In this document: positions 18,892-28,120 of the stretch, piece after piece
Layout: the number at the start of each line of letters is the position of its first letter
Position numbering within the stretch: position 1 is the first letter of the stretch
NCBI RefSeq assembly: GCF_004217115.1
Contig: NZ_SHKN01000006.1
Coordinates: 34,919 to 98,918, forward strand
DNA: 64,000 bases
DNA from: Ancylomarina subtilis
GTDB lineage: Bacteria; Bacteroidota; Bacteroidia; Bacteroidales; Marinifilaceae
Direction: 5' to 3'
Program-made: the position numbers and the translations under genes
Notes under the pieces: generated by a model
Databases searched by the model: none
The model's input: the letters and a program-made list of their open reading frames with translations, nothing else
What the model was told of the DNA's origin: nothing

Positions 18892-20097
18892 ATGAAATCT
18901 TTGTTTTTGTTGGTGTTGAGTTTTTTGTTCGCTTTCCAGTCTCATGCTCAGGAGGGAACGCAGTGGCGTGGTCCGAATAGAGATGGGAAATATCCAGCGA
19001 AAAACCTGTTGAAAAAATGGCCTGAATCCGGCCCGAAATTGTTGTGGCATTATGATGATTTAGGTGATGGACATGCCTCAGCTGCCGTGACTGATACACG
19101 AATTTATACAGCAGGGGTTGATGGGGAACAAGGTTTTGTAATAGCTTTTGATTATTCGGGTAAGCAATTGTGGAAAACAAATTATGCAAAAGAATGGCTT
19201 GAAAATTATGATGGCGTCAGAGGAACACCATTGCTTGATGATGGGATGCTCTATATTATGAGTGGACATGGTGAGTTGGTGGCTATTTCTGCAGAGAATG
19301 GTGAGAAAGTCTGGTCTAAAAATATGTTGACTGAATATGGAGGGAGGAATCTTCGTTTCGGAATGACAGAGAATCTCTTGATAGAAGGGGATAAGATTTT
19401 TTGTACGCCTGGGGGAGAAGAGATTAATATCATTGCATTAAATAAAAAGACAGGTGATTTGATCTGGAAAACAAAAGCAAATGGTGAAAAATCGGCATAT
19501 TGCTCTCCTTTGTTGGTGAAATTGGCAAATCGCTCATTGATGGTGACACATACTGCTAACTCAATTGTTGGAGTTGATACTCAGAATGGCGAAATGATGT
19601 GGCGTTTTGAGCATAAGAATCAATATAATATTCATCCCAATACGCCTTTGTATAAGGATGGTCTTTTATTCTGTTTTAGCGGCTATGGTAAGGGGGGCGT
19701 AATGCTTCAGTTATCTGAAGATGGTTCTAGCGTGAAAGAGCTATGGCGAAATGCCTCTGTCGACAACCAAATGGGCGGTGCTGTTTTGGTTGATGGGAAA
19801 ATCTATGTGTCGGGCCACAATAATCGGATGTGGTTTTGTTTGGATTGGAAAACAGGTCAAGAAATCTACTCTTCAAAGGCTTTGGCTAAAGGGAACGTGA
19901 TTTTTGCTGATGGGATGTTGTATTGTTATGGCGATAATGGAGAGATTGGATTGGTTGATGTCAAAGCGGGAGCTTTTAATAAAGTGAGTTCATTTCGTGT
20001 ACCATATGGAAGCAAACAGCATTGGGCGCACCTGGTGATTCATAAAAACAGAATGTATGTCCGTCATGGAAACGCATTTATGGTGTATGAAATTTAA
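18892..20097 (+). CDS. Secreted PQQ-type beta-propeller protein (WRGP type)
   Basis: A 401-residue protein with a type I signal peptide (about residues 1-19, ending SHAQ). The mature start carries WRGPNRDG, the N-terminal motif of BamB/PQQ-like propellers abundant in Planctomycetes and Bacteroidota. About seven to eight W-containing blades follow, with repeats such as ALNKKTGDLIWKTK and GVDTQNGEMMWRFE. It ends in a conserved closing strand with VRHG. It is a close paralogue of the propellers at 20305 and 37192. Catalytic residues of quinoprotein dehydrogenases are not evident, so I treat it as a binding or scaffold propeller, not an alcohol dehydrogenase. It has its own promoter and a weak 9-bp inverted repeat (20094-20126) after its stop. 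Confidence 0.88.
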   Translation: MKSLFLLVLSFLFAFQSHAQEGTQWRGPNRDGKYPAKNLLKKWPESGPKLLWHYDDLGDGHASAAVTDTRIYTAGVDGEQGFVIAFDYSGKQLWKTNYAKEWLENYDGVRGTPLLDDGMLYIMSGHGELVAISAENGEKVWSKNMLTEYGGRNLRFGMTENLLIEGDKIFCTPGGEEINIIALNKKTGDLIWKTKANGEKSAYCSPLLVKLANRSLMVTHTANSIVGVDTQNGEMMWRFEHKNQYNIHPNTPLYKDGLLFCFSGYGKGGVMLQLSEDGSSVKELWRNASVDNQMGGAVLVDGKIYVSGHNNRMWFCLDWKTGQEIYSSKALAKGNVIFADGMLYCYGDNGEIGLVDVKAGAFNKVSSFRVPYGSKQHWAHLVIHKNRMYVRHGNAFMVYEI

Positions 20098-20179
20098 GAG
20101 ATTATAGGGGGCAAAATATCTCTTAATAAGACTCGTTCTTAATACTGTTTTTCTTTAGATTTATTAAGAATTAAATCGT

Positions 20180-20196
20180 GTTAATCAAATGTTAAC
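20180..20196. promoter_or_regulatory. Inverted repeat GTTAA-N7-TTAAC upstream of the operon promoter
   Basis: GTTAA and TTAAC arms are separated by seven bases. The centre (20188) is about 59 bases upstream of the transcription start predicted from the promoter at 20207-20240, close to where an upstream-binding activator of the Crp family often sits. The arms are short, so chance is possible. Confidence 0.35.
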
Positions 20197-20206
20197 GAGC
20201 TTGTTA

Positions 20207-20240
20207 TTTGTTTAGTTTTCCTGCGAAATGAATAGGTTTG
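20207..20240 (+). promoter_or_regulatory. Bacteroidota promoter of the main redox/isoprenoid operon
   Basis: TTTG (20207-20210), 22 bases, TAGGTTTG (20233-20240): both elements match the Bacteroidota consensus TTTG / TAnnTTTG. The start of transcription would be near 20247, giving a leader of about 58 bases. All following genes to 45563 are on this strand with mostly small gaps, so this is likely the main promoter of the gene train. Confidence 0.72.
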
Positions 20241-20304
20241 AAAGACCTGTTTTTTTGAAATTTAACAGTTCATTCTGATAATTAAGAAAATAAAAAATAT
20301 AAAA

Positions 20305-21552
20305 ATGAAACGACTGCTTTTTTTAGGCTTTGCCGCTATTACAATTTTTACTCAATGCAACTCTCCCAAACAAAAAAGTGAATGGCGAGGCCCGAATCGA
20401 ACCGGTGTTTATAATGAAACAGGCTTGTTAAAAGAATGGCCGAAAGAAGGGCCTCAAATGCTTTGGTCTTTAACAGATATTCCTAAGGGATATTCTTCGG
20501 TTGCTGTGGTTGGCGATCTTGTTTATTTGACTGGCATTAAAGATTCCATGGATGTTTTATTGGCTGTTGATATGAAGGGACAAATAAAGTGGGAAGTTCC
20601 TTATGGTCGTTGTTGGGATAGTACTTTCCCCGATAGTCGATGTACGCCCACTATTGAAAATGATCGAATTTATCTTTCAAGTGGGAAAGGTGATTTGGCT
20701 TGTTTGAATGCGTTGACTGGAGAAATCTTTTGGCAGGTAAAAGCCAGTGAGAAATTTGAAGGAACTTATGGTGAATGGGGAATCTCTGAATCTCTTCTTT
20801 TATATAAGGATTTGGTTTTTTATACCCCTTGCGGCGAAAAAACGACGATGATTGCTCTGGATAAAAATACGGGCGAAACGGTTTGGGAATCTAAAAGTTT
20901 GAAAGATAAACCCGCCTATGTTTCTCCTTTGATGGTTGAGCGAAATGGTAAGAATTTGATTGTAACCGTAACAGAGAATCATATCATAGGAGTGAATCCT
21001 GAAAATGGAGAAATGGTTTGGACTTTCGACTATGCAGCATATGCGGGTGGAGAATGGAAAGCAAATATTCAAACCAACACACCACTTTATTATAATGGAA
21101 AAATATTCGTAACGAATGGTTATGATCACAAGTCTGTTATGCTGAATTTGAGTGAAGACGCATCTTCGGTGAAACTAGCTTATGTCGATTCATTAATGGA
21201 TGTACATCATGGTGGTGCAGTTCGTTTAGGCGATTACGTATACGGTTCTAACTGGATACACAACCGAATGGGTAAATGGGTTTGCCTTGAATGGGAAACT
21301 GGTAAGCCAATGTATGAGACCGAATGGGAAAATAAGGGTTCCATTATTTCTGCTGAAGGCATGTTGTATTGCTACGATGAGAAAGGTGGTAATATCGCTC
21401 TATCAAAAGCAAGTCCTGATGGTTTTAAAGTGATCAGTTCCTTTAAAGTGCCTCTAGGCAAAGGGCCTAATTGGTCACACTTGGTGATAAAGGATGGTGT
21501 TTTGTATGTCCGTCATGAGGATGCCTTAATGGCCTATAATATTAAAGCGTAG
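20305..21552 (+). CDS. PQQ-type beta-propeller lipoprotein (WRGP type)
   Basis: A 415-residue propeller with a lipoprotein signal: hydrophobic stretch at 4-17, then FTQC with the lipidation cysteine at residue 19. The mature protein starts almost at once with EWRGPNRTG, followed by LLKEWPKEGPQMLW, shared with the paralogues at 18892 and 37192. About seven to eight blades with A-x-D-x-x-T/N-G-x-x-x-W repeats follow, and it ends with YVRHEDALMAY. It is the first gene behind the 20207 promoter and 12 bases before the next propeller gene. Probably an envelope binding protein attached to the outer membrane; ligand unknown. Confidence 0.88.
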   Translation: MKRLLFLGFAAITIFTQCNSPKQKSEWRGPNRTGVYNETGLLKEWPKEGPQMLWSLTDIPKGYSSVAVVGDLVYLTGIKDSMDVLLAVDMKGQIKWEVPYGRCWDSTFPDSRCTPTIENDRIYLSSGKGDLACLNALTGEIFWQVKASEKFEGTYGEWGISESLLLYKDLVFYTPCGEKTTMIALDKNTGETVWESKSLKDKPAYVSPLMVERNGKNLIVTVTENHIIGVNPENGEMVWTFDYAAYAGGEWKANIQTNTPLYYNGKIFVTNGYDHKSVMLNLSEDASSVKLAYVDSLMDVHHGGAVRLGDYVYGSNWIHNRMGKWVCLEWETGKPMYETEWENKGSIISAEGMLYCYDEKGGNIALSKASPDGFKVISSFKVPLGKGPNWSHLVIKDGVLYVRHEDALMAYNIKA

Positions 21553-21563
21553 TCTGAGAAGCA

Positions 21564-22991
21564 ATGAGCAAAAAATCCCTAAATATTTTTTTTCTGTCTT
21601 TGATTGTTGGTATCGCGATCGCCATATTTATTATTTGGTTACGTTATGATCCGGTTCAGGACTTCAAAGCGAGCGTTCCGGGTTTAGATAATCGACCCAA
21701 GGCAGGAAGTGAAGCTGTGGACGAGGTGAAAATTGGAGAGAAATTCAAATTATATACAGAATACACTTCAAATTTAAAGGGGAAATGGACTCAGTTTAGA
21801 GGCGCTGAATCGGATAATATATCAAACGAGAAAATCAAACTGGTCGATAAAATTGGTCCTGAACCTAAGATATTGTGGGAGCAAGATTTGGGGGAAGGGC
21901 ATGCTGCGCCTGTTGTTTATAATGGGAAGGTATATTTGCTCGATTACGATGAGGTGAAAAAAGCTGATGCTCTACGTTGTTTTTCTTTAGAAAGTGGAGA
22001 AGAGATTTGGAAGCGTTCCTATAAGGTTCACGTGAAAAGAAATCATGGCATGTCGAGGACCATTCCGGCAATAAATGATAAGTATATTGTGAGTATGGGG
22101 CCGCGTTGCCATGTGATGTGTGTGAACCCTGATTCAGGTGATTTCTTGTGGGGACTCGATTTAGTGAAGGATTATCAATCTGAAGTCCCCTTTTGGTACA
22201 CAGGACAATGTCCAATTATCGATAATAATGTTGCCATAATTGCTCCTGGCGGTAAAGCTTTATTAATAGGTGTTGATTGCGCTACAGGTAATGTTTTATG
22301 GGAAACGCCTAATCCTGACGGATGGAAGATGTCACATTCTTCGGTGATGCCAATGGTTTTAGATGGTAAGAAAATGTGGGTTTATGCTGCAGTCGGCGGA
22401 ATTTGTGGCGTTTCAGCCGAAGGCGACGATTTAGGACAAATTCTCTGGAAAACCAAAGACTTTTCTCCCTCAGTAGTTGCGCCTTCGCCATTGATTTATG
22501 ATGATGGCAAATTGTTTATGACAGCTGGTTACGGTGCGGGTGCTGCTCTTTTTCAAGTGAAAAAAACGGGTGAAACCTATCAGGTAGAAACCCTTCAGAA
22601 ATACAAACCTAAGGATGGAATGGCATCCGAACAGCAGACGCCACTTTTATACAATGGTCGGATGTTTACCATACTGCCTAAAGATGCGGGTGCTATGCGA
22701 AATCAGTTTGTCTGTTGTGATCCGAATGATTGTACTAAAATATTATGGACCAGTGGAAAGACCGATCGTTTTGGATTAGGTCCCTATTTGGTAGCAGATG
22801 GTAAGTTTTTTATTCTGAAAGATGATGGTGAACTAACGATTGCCAGAGCTTCAACAGAGAGATTTGAGATATTGGATAAAGTGAAGCTTCTTGACGGGCA
22901 CGATGCCTGGGGGCCTATGGTTATAACCGATGGCCGGTTGTTGATGCGAGATTCAAAACACATGCTTTGTATTGATTTGCGTGCAAATTAA
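21564..22991 (+). CDS. Membrane-anchored PQQ-type beta-propeller
   Basis: A 475-residue protein with a single uncleaved hydrophobic anchor at about residues 7-25, a linker of about 50 residues, then TQFRGAESDN (a divergent form of the WRGP motif) and a PQQ-like propeller to the C-terminus. Blade repeats include CFSLESGEEIWKR and CVNPDSGDFLWGLD. It differs from the WRGP group in being more cysteine-rich (for example CCDPNDC), which could matter if redox chemistry occurs on its surface. It sits 12 bases after the lipoprotein propeller and 26 bases before an NHL propeller, so it is co-transcribed. Confidence 0.85.
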   Translation: MSKKSLNIFFLSLIVGIAIAIFIIWLRYDPVQDFKASVPGLDNRPKAGSEAVDEVKIGEKFKLYTEYTSNLKGKWTQFRGAESDNISNEKIKLVDKIGPEPKILWEQDLGEGHAAPVVYNGKVYLLDYDEVKKADALRCFSLESGEEIWKRSYKVHVKRNHGMSRTIPAINDKYIVSMGPRCHVMCVNPDSGDFLWGLDLVKDYQSEVPFWYTGQCPIIDNNVAIIAPGGKALLIGVDCATGNVLWETPNPDGWKMSHSSVMPMVLDGKKMWVYAAVGGICGVSAEGDDLGQILWKTKDFSPSVVAPSPLIYDDGKLFMTAGYGAGAALFQVKKTGETYQVETLQKYKPKDGMASEQQTPLLYNGRMFTILPKDAGAMRNQFVCCDPNDCTKILWTSGKTDRFGLGPYLVADGKFFILKDDGELTIARASTERFEILDKVKLLDGHDAWGPMVITDGRLLMRDSKHMLCIDLRAN

Positions 22992-23016
22992 GATTGGACT
23001 TTGAAAAGACGAGACT

Positions 23017-23982
23017 ATGAAGAATAAGCTAACATTAATTTTTTCTATTGTGCTCCTCCTACTTCTGGTGGCATTAATTGCTGGTGATCTATTTCTTGAT
23101 AAACCCAATAGTCAAAAGAATATTTATGAGTATGATCTTAAGGCATTGAGGCAGGTTGATTCATCATTGATTGCTTATAAGGAAGTTTTCTCTTTTAAAA
23201 TTAATTCAGAGGCTGTTTTCGGAATTGCTTTAGATACTAAAGATCGAATCTATGTGAGTGGTACCGATATGCTTTGGATTTTTGATTCGCAAGGGGAATT
23301 GCAATCGAGAATGAAAGTTAGAGGGGATGCTCATGCGGTTTGTATTTCCGAGTCGGGGAATATTCTTCTGGGTGTCGGGAACAGAGTTGATGTTCGCAAA
23401 CCCGATGGCAGTTTGAATAATAGTTTTCAGATAAAAGGAGCGAAAGCATATATCAGTAGTTTGGTTGAAAAAGGTGGTCGGGTTTATATTGCCGATGCCG
23501 GACAGAAAATCGTTCATCAATATACTATCGACGGAAAAAAAATCAATATTATCGGGGCTAAAAATCTTGAAAAAGGGATTCGGGGCTTTGTGATTCCAAG
23601 TCCTTATTTTGATCTCATTTTGGGGCGTCAAGGTGAGCTTTGGGTTGTCAACCCTGGGCGACATGCATTGGAGGCCTATAATAAAGAAGGTGATTTGATA
23701 TCAACCTGGGAGCGAACGTCTATGCAGCTTGATGGTTTTGGTGGTTGTTGCAATCCCAGTCATGTAGCCATGCTGTCGGATGGTTCGTTTGTGACCAGCG
23801 AAAAAGGATTAGAGAGAGTGAAAATTCATTTGCCATCCGGCGATTTTAAATCGGTAGTGGCAGCTCCGAGTCAATTCGATGAGGGCACTAAAGGTTTGGA
23901 TTTGGCAGTTGATTCCAAGGATAGAATTCTTGTTTTGGATCCTTCCCGTAAGATGGTTCGAATTTTTGAACTTAAAGAATAA
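23017..23982 (+). CDS. NHL-repeat propeller, membrane-anchored
   Basis: A 321-residue protein with an N-terminal membrane anchor (about residues 7-24) and NHL/SMP-30-like repeats. Typical strands are FGIALDTKDRIYVSGTD and KGLDLAVDSKDRILVLDPS, so it should form a five- to six-bladed propeller outside the cytoplasmic membrane. An unusual GGCCNPSHVA segment near residue 245 puts two adjacent cysteines in an otherwise cysteine-poor protein. The neighbours are a PQQ-type propeller upstream and two Tat-type cysteine-rich proteins downstream. No catalytic function can be assigned. Confidence 0.82.
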   Translation: MKNKLTLIFSIVLLLLLVALIAGDLFLDKPNSQKNIYEYDLKALRQVDSSLIAYKEVFSFKINSEAVFGIALDTKDRIYVSGTDMLWIFDSQGELQSRMKVRGDAHAVCISESGNILLGVGNRVDVRKPDGSLNNSFQIKGAKAYISSLVEKGGRVYIADAGQKIVHQYTIDGKKINIIGAKNLEKGIRGFVIPSPYFDLILGRQGELWVVNPGRHALEAYNKEGDLISTWERTSMQLDGFGGCCNPSHVAMLSDGSFVTSEKGLERVKIHLPSGDFKSVVAAPSQFDEGTKGLDLAVDSKDRILVLDPSRKMVRIFELKE

Positions 23983-24031
23983 AACTGTAGTCAGAGATAC
24001 ATTAGATCGGAACCAGTTAAGTTATAATACA

Positions 24032-24238
24032 ATGAATAGAAGACGTTTTTTACATCAAATTGGTAGAGGTACGATTTTAAGCGTATTAGCAATTTTTTCA
24101 GGAACGATGATTTATCGAAATCTAAACTCCGATGGAGAAAGCTGTGAATTCGATTTTGTATGTCGTAATTGTAAAAAAGTTAAGAGCTGTCGTTTACCTG
24201 ATGGGATTGACTATAAGAATAAGAATTCGATACAATAA
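24032..24238 (+). CDS. Small Tat-type protein with C-x5-C-x2-C-x5-C motif
   Basis: A 68-residue protein starting at the ATG at 24032. The frame is open further upstream, but that overlaps the preceding gene, and the Tat motif begins here. NRRRFLHQ followed by a hydrophobic stretch resembles a twin-arginine signal or anchor. The remaining 35 residues hold four cysteines in a symmetrical C-x5-C-x2-C-x5-C pattern, suited to binding one metal ion or FeS cluster. It lies 12 bases before another twin-arginine FeS protein. I do not recognise the family; a small electron carrier or chaperone for its neighbour is an inference. Confidence 0.72.
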   Translation: MNRRRFLHQIGRGTILSVLAIFSGTMIYRNLNSDGESCEFDFVCRNCKKVKSCRLPDGIDYKNKNSIQ

Positions 24239-24249
24239 CTTGTAGAAGA

Positions 24250-24819
24250 ATGGATGATAAAGGAAAAAATAGAAGAGAGTTTATAAACACCTGTTTTCGT
24301 TTTGCGGCTGGTGCCACTTTAGTCGGCGTGACTGGTGTTTTAGCCCATAAAACAGTATCCGGGAATACGCTTTGGCAAATTGATACCACAAAGTGTACAC
24401 AATGTGGACGTTGTGCAACTTCTTGTGTGATGAGCCCATCAGCAGTGAAATGTATTCATGTATACGATATGTGCGGCTACTGTGATTTGTGTGGCGGCTA
24501 TTTGCGTCCGAATGTGAAGAATATTACTACGGGAGCTGAAAACCAACTTTGCCCAACCGGAGCGATTAAAAGAAAGTATGTTGAAGATCCATTTTTTGAA
24601 TACGAAATAATTGAAGACTTGTGTATTGGTTGTGGTAAATGTGTAAAAGGCTGTGGTGCCTTCGGAAACGGATCGCTTCAATTGCAGGTGAGTCACGATT
24701 TGTGCGTGAATTGCAACCAATGCGCTATTGCACGCGATTGTCCTTCGGGAGCTTTTTCGCGCGTGCCAGCTGATGAGCCGTATAAGTTTTCAGGCTTCAA
24801 AAAAGAAAAGAAAGCTTAA
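24250..24819 (+). CDS. Tat-exported multi-cluster ferredoxin
   Basis: A 189-residue protein with a twin-arginine signal (NRREFI at residues 7-12, hydrophobic part to about 32). Several CxxCxxC groups follow: CTQCGRCATSC at 49-59, CGYCDLC at 75-81, CPTGA at 101, CIGCGKCVKGC at 125-135 and CVNCNQC at 152-158 with CP at 164. This is enough for about four [4Fe-4S] clusters, as in NapG/NrfC-like periplasmic ferredoxins. NapG and NapH work together in periplasmic nitrate reduction; here a NapH-like protein is encoded 31 bases downstream, but no molybdenum reductase is in the window. I infer a periplasmic electron carrier. Confidence 0.88.
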   Translation: MDDKGKNRREFINTCFRFAAGATLVGVTGVLAHKTVSGNTLWQIDTTKCTQCGRCATSCVMSPSAVKCIHVYDMCGYCDLCGGYLRPNVKNITTGAENQLCPTGAIKRKYVEDPFFEYEIIEDLCIGCGKCVKGCGAFGNGSLQLQVSHDLCVNCNQCAIARDCPSGAFSRVPADEPYKFSGFKKEKKA

Positions 24820-24849
24820 CCTAACTCAATACCTAAAATAGATTTCTAA

Positions 24850-26151
24850 ATGTCAGAAATTTTAAAATACATATTTCGAACCTGGAATATTAAGAAGCTT
24901 GTCATGGTGCTGTCAATGTTTATTTTATTCATGACTTCAGGTTTTCCCCTTTTTGCACAACAGCAGCGATTCCCAAAACCAGAGTTTGAATCCGGTTATA
25001 CGCAGCCTGTGACTTCAATGCCTGAAGCGCGCTCTGAATTTTTTGCAATTTTCGATGTTTTTGTACTCATATTTGCACTTTCGCTTATTTCCTGGTTGAT
25101 ATTAAAAAGAAGATCCAGAAAAGGTGTTTTGGCTGTATCCGTATTCTCAATTCTTTATTTCGGTTTTTTTCGTGAAGGCTGTATCTGTGCGGTGGGTTCT
25201 TTGCAGAATGTGACATTGGCACTCTTCCAACCGGAGTACAGTATTCCATTATCGGCCTTGGCATTTTTTGTCATCCCTTTGGTTTACACCTTATTTTTGG
25301 GTCGAACCTTTTGTGCCGGAGTTTGTCCTTTGGGAGCCATACAGGATGTTCTGTTATTGCGTCCGGTGACAATGAAAACCTGGTTGCAAAAAGTTTTGGG
25401 TTTAATTCCTTATATCTATTTAGGCCTGTCTGTTTTGTATGCTGCAACAGCTACCGATTTTATCATTTGCAGATACGATCCTTTTGTGGGAATTTACCGA
25501 TTTGATGCCACCTTTTTCATGTTCTCTATCGGAGCTGTTTTTCTTCTTTTGAGTGCTTTTGTTGCTCGTCCTTATTGTCGATTCTTTTGCCCTTATGGTG
25601 TTCTTTTGAATTGGATGAGTCGTTTCTCTAAACATCATTTGACGATTACGCCTAATAAATGCATCCAATGTCGCCTGTGTGAAGATTCTTGTCCTTTGGG
25701 CGCTATTAATAAGCCCGTTCCGGTAAAGGTGATGGAAGACAGACCATCTGCAACTAAAAGATTCATAAGGTTGAGTTTGATCATACCCTTGCTTATGCTT
25801 TTGGGTGGTTGGACGCTTTCAAACTTTCATGAGAATTTGGCTAAGGTGAATTCTAAGGTTCGTTTGGCAAATGAATTGATGTCATTCAATCCTGATGTGA
25901 TGTTGCCTTCTGTTGAAATTGAAGCTTTTAAATCAGCGGGGACTCCGGTTGAAGAATTGTATTCTCAGGCGGCAATTATTATTGAGCAGTTTTATGTAGG
26001 AGCCTGGATTTTGGGTGCCTTTTTAGGTCTGGTTTTCGGGCTGACTTTATCAAGTTTATCGGTATTTAAATATCGTGAAGACTATACGCCAGATAAAGGG
26101 GAATGTGTGAGTTGTGCCCGTTGTTTAAAATATTGTCCGGTTGAGAAGTGA
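24850..26151 (+). CDS. NapH/NosR/CcoG-like polytopic FeS membrane protein
   Basis: A 433-residue membrane protein with about six hydrophobic segments. It contains FREGCICAVGS near residue 110 and two CxxxCP motifs typical of the NapH/NosR/PceC group (C155/C159 and C243/C247). One complete [4Fe-4S] motif follows (C271, C274, C277, C281). A second lies at the extreme C-terminus (C419, C422, C425, C429), so the protein ends four residues after its last cluster ligand. Known relatives move electrons between the quinone pool and periplasmic FeS proteins. No FMN-binding domain as in full NosR is visible. It pairs naturally with the Tat ferredoxin just upstream. Confidence 0.87.
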   Translation: MSEILKYIFRTWNIKKLVMVLSMFILFMTSGFPLFAQQQRFPKPEFESGYTQPVTSMPEARSEFFAIFDVFVLIFALSLISWLILKRRSRKGVLAVSVFSILYFGFFREGCICAVGSLQNVTLALFQPEYSIPLSALAFFVIPLVYTLFLGRTFCAGVCPLGAIQDVLLLRPVTMKTWLQKVLGLIPYIYLGLSVLYAATATDFIICRYDPFVGIYRFDATFFMFSIGAVFLLLSAFVARPYCRFFCPYGVLLNWMSRFSKHHLTITPNKCIQCRLCEDSCPLGAINKPVPVKVMEDRPSATKRFIRLSLIIPLLMLLGGWTLSNFHENLAKVNSKVRLANELMSFNPDVMLPSVEIEAFKSAGTPVEELYSQAAIIIEQFYVGAWILGAFLGLVFGLTLSSLSVFKYREDYTPDKGECVSCARCLKYCPVEK

Positions 26152-26194
26152 TCTCAAATTTATACTTGAATTGACTTAGGAATTAGATAAAAAT

Positions 26195-28093
26195 ATGAAT
26201 ACTAAATTTTCAAATAAAACAATCAATCTTCCTCTTTGGCGAGGAGTCGCTATTGTATCCGGCATTTTTGCCATATTGATTTGTACCATGGTTATTGTCA
26301 ACTATATTCAAATTAATAAGGTTGATCCGGTTAATACCGAAGTGATTAATTCTTTGGTGGAACGATTGAATGACAACCCTGGCGATAATCAATTGCGAGA
26401 GCAAATCAGAGAGATGGATTTATTGGTTCGTAAAGCTTTTTTCACCAACCAGTGGGAGGTGCGAACGGGAGCTTACCTGTTATTGCTTTCTCTTATTGTG
26501 ATGATTATTGCCATGCAGATTATGAGAATGGGCAAAAAAACATTGCCTTCAGTTGATGAAGCGTATAGCCAAAATATAATCAGCTATCAGCAAAATGCCA
26601 GAAAATGGGTTGGTCTTGGAGGTTCAGCCTTAGTACTTGTGACTTTGATATTGGCTTTTATCACGCATAAAGATTTGGGAACACGATTTACCGATGCGGC
26701 GAAAATCGCAAAGGCAAAAACTGAACGTGCCAATGAAGTGACGCCGGATGACGCAGTGGCTGATAAATCCAAAGAAGTTGAGAAAGAGCTTGCTGGATCA
26801 GAAGTAAAATCTGAAAACAAAGAGATTAAAAAGACTGTTGAGACACCTGTTGAAGAGACAGCACAAGCAAAGCCTGTTGAAAAAGTAGAAGAAGCTAAAA
26901 AAACGCCTGATGCTAAAAAATATACAGGCCAATATCCGAGTAAAGAGATGATGGCAAACTTCCCTTCCTTCAGGGGACCAGGAGGAAATGGAATTGCTTA
27001 TCACAAAAATATACCGACAGAGTGGGATGGAGCTAGCGGAAAGAATATCAAGTGGAAAGTGACGATAGCTTTACATGCATATAATTCACCCGTCATTTGG
27101 GGAGATAAGCTTTTTTTATCAGGAGCTGATGCGAACCAAAGAGAAGTGTATTGCTACAATACACAATCTGGGAAATTAGTCTGGACAGCCAAAATTGGCC
27201 AGATTCCAGGTTCACCTGATCAGGTACCTGATGTAACCCCTGATACCGGATATGCAGCATCAAGTTTAAGCACCGATGGGGAATCCGTTTTTGCTATTTT
27301 TTCTAATGGTGATCTGATTGCTCTTGATATGAATGGGAAACCCGTTTGGTCTAAGAATTTAGGATTACCTGATAATCATTATGGACATTCATCTTCTTTA
27401 GTTGTTTTTGAGGATAAGTTGATTGTTCAGTATGATCATAAAAAAGGAGGAAAAGTGATGGCTTTTTCGACTAAAACAGGTGATGAATTGTGGAGCACAG
27501 CCAGAAAAGTGAAAGTATCGTGGGCATCTCCGGTTGTCGTTAAAAATGGCGACCGAGCGGAGGTTTTGTTAGCTGCTGATCCTTGTGTGGCTTCCTATGA
27601 TGCGTTGACTGGTGAAGAGTTGTGGAAGCTGGATTGTATAACTGGTGAAGTGGGCCCATCTGTGGCTTATGCCAATGGAATCGTCTTTGCTCTTAATGAA
27701 TATGCCAGTTTGGTAGCTATCAAAACAGGTGATCAGCCGGAAATTCTTTGGGAGGCTTACGATTATTTATCGGATGTTCCAAGTCCTGTTGCCACGGACA
27801 AATATCTATTTGTAGTGACATCCTATGGTCTTGTGGCTTGTTACGATGCTTTATCAGGAGAACTTTATTGGGAGCATGAGTTTGATAATGGTTTTTATGC
27901 CTCGCCAATCTTGGTTGATGGTAAAATATATTTAATAGATAGAGTAGGAAGCATGCATATTTTTAAGGCTGATAAGGAATTTGTTTCCATTGCGACATCA
28001 AATATAGGTGAAAAGACAGATTCAACACCTGCCTTTGCAGATGGTCATATTTTTATCCGAGCAGGAAAGAACCTTTATTGTATTGGAAAGTAA
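26195..28093 (+). CDS. Three-helix membrane-anchored PQQ-type beta-propeller
   Basis: A 632-residue protein: three membrane segments (about 17-38, 90-109 and 137-157), a long Lys/Glu/Ala/Pro-rich linker (about 160-245), then SFRGPGGNG (a variant of the WRGP entry motif) and a PQQ-like propeller of about 375 residues. Blade repeats include SYDALTGEELWKLD and CYDALSGELYWEHE. The three helices and charged tether would hold the propeller away from the membrane in the periplasm. Situated between the NapH-like gene and the NuoEF-like fusion, it may connect the membrane redox module to the envelope. That is inference. Confidence 0.85.
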   Translation: MNTKFSNKTINLPLWRGVAIVSGIFAILICTMVIVNYIQINKVDPVNTEVINSLVERLNDNPGDNQLREQIREMDLLVRKAFFTNQWEVRTGAYLLLLSLIVMIIAMQIMRMGKKTLPSVDEAYSQNIISYQQNARKWVGLGGSALVLVTLILAFITHKDLGTRFTDAAKIAKAKTERANEVTPDDAVADKSKEVEKELAGSEVKSENKEIKKTVETPVEETAQAKPVEKVEEAKKTPDAKKYTGQYPSKEMMANFPSFRGPGGNGIAYHKNIPTEWDGASGKNIKWKVTIALHAYNSPVIWGDKLFLSGADANQREVYCYNTQSGKLVWTAKIGQIPGSPDQVPDVTPDTGYAASSLSTDGESVFAIFSNGDLIALDMNGKPVWSKNLGLPDNHYGHSSSLVVFEDKLIVQYDHKKGGKVMAFSTKTGDELWSTARKVKVSWASPVVVKNGDRAEVLLAADPCVASYDALTGEELWKLDCITGEVGPSVAYANGIVFALNEYASLVAIKTGDQPEILWEAYDYLSDVPSPVATDKYLFVVTSYGLVACYDALSGELYWEHEFDNGFYASPILVDGKIYLIDRVGSMHIFKADKEFVSIATSNIGEKTDSTPAFADGHIFIRAGKNLYCIGK

Positions 28094-28120
28094 AGATTCT
28101 GATGATTTGAAAAAGAAACC

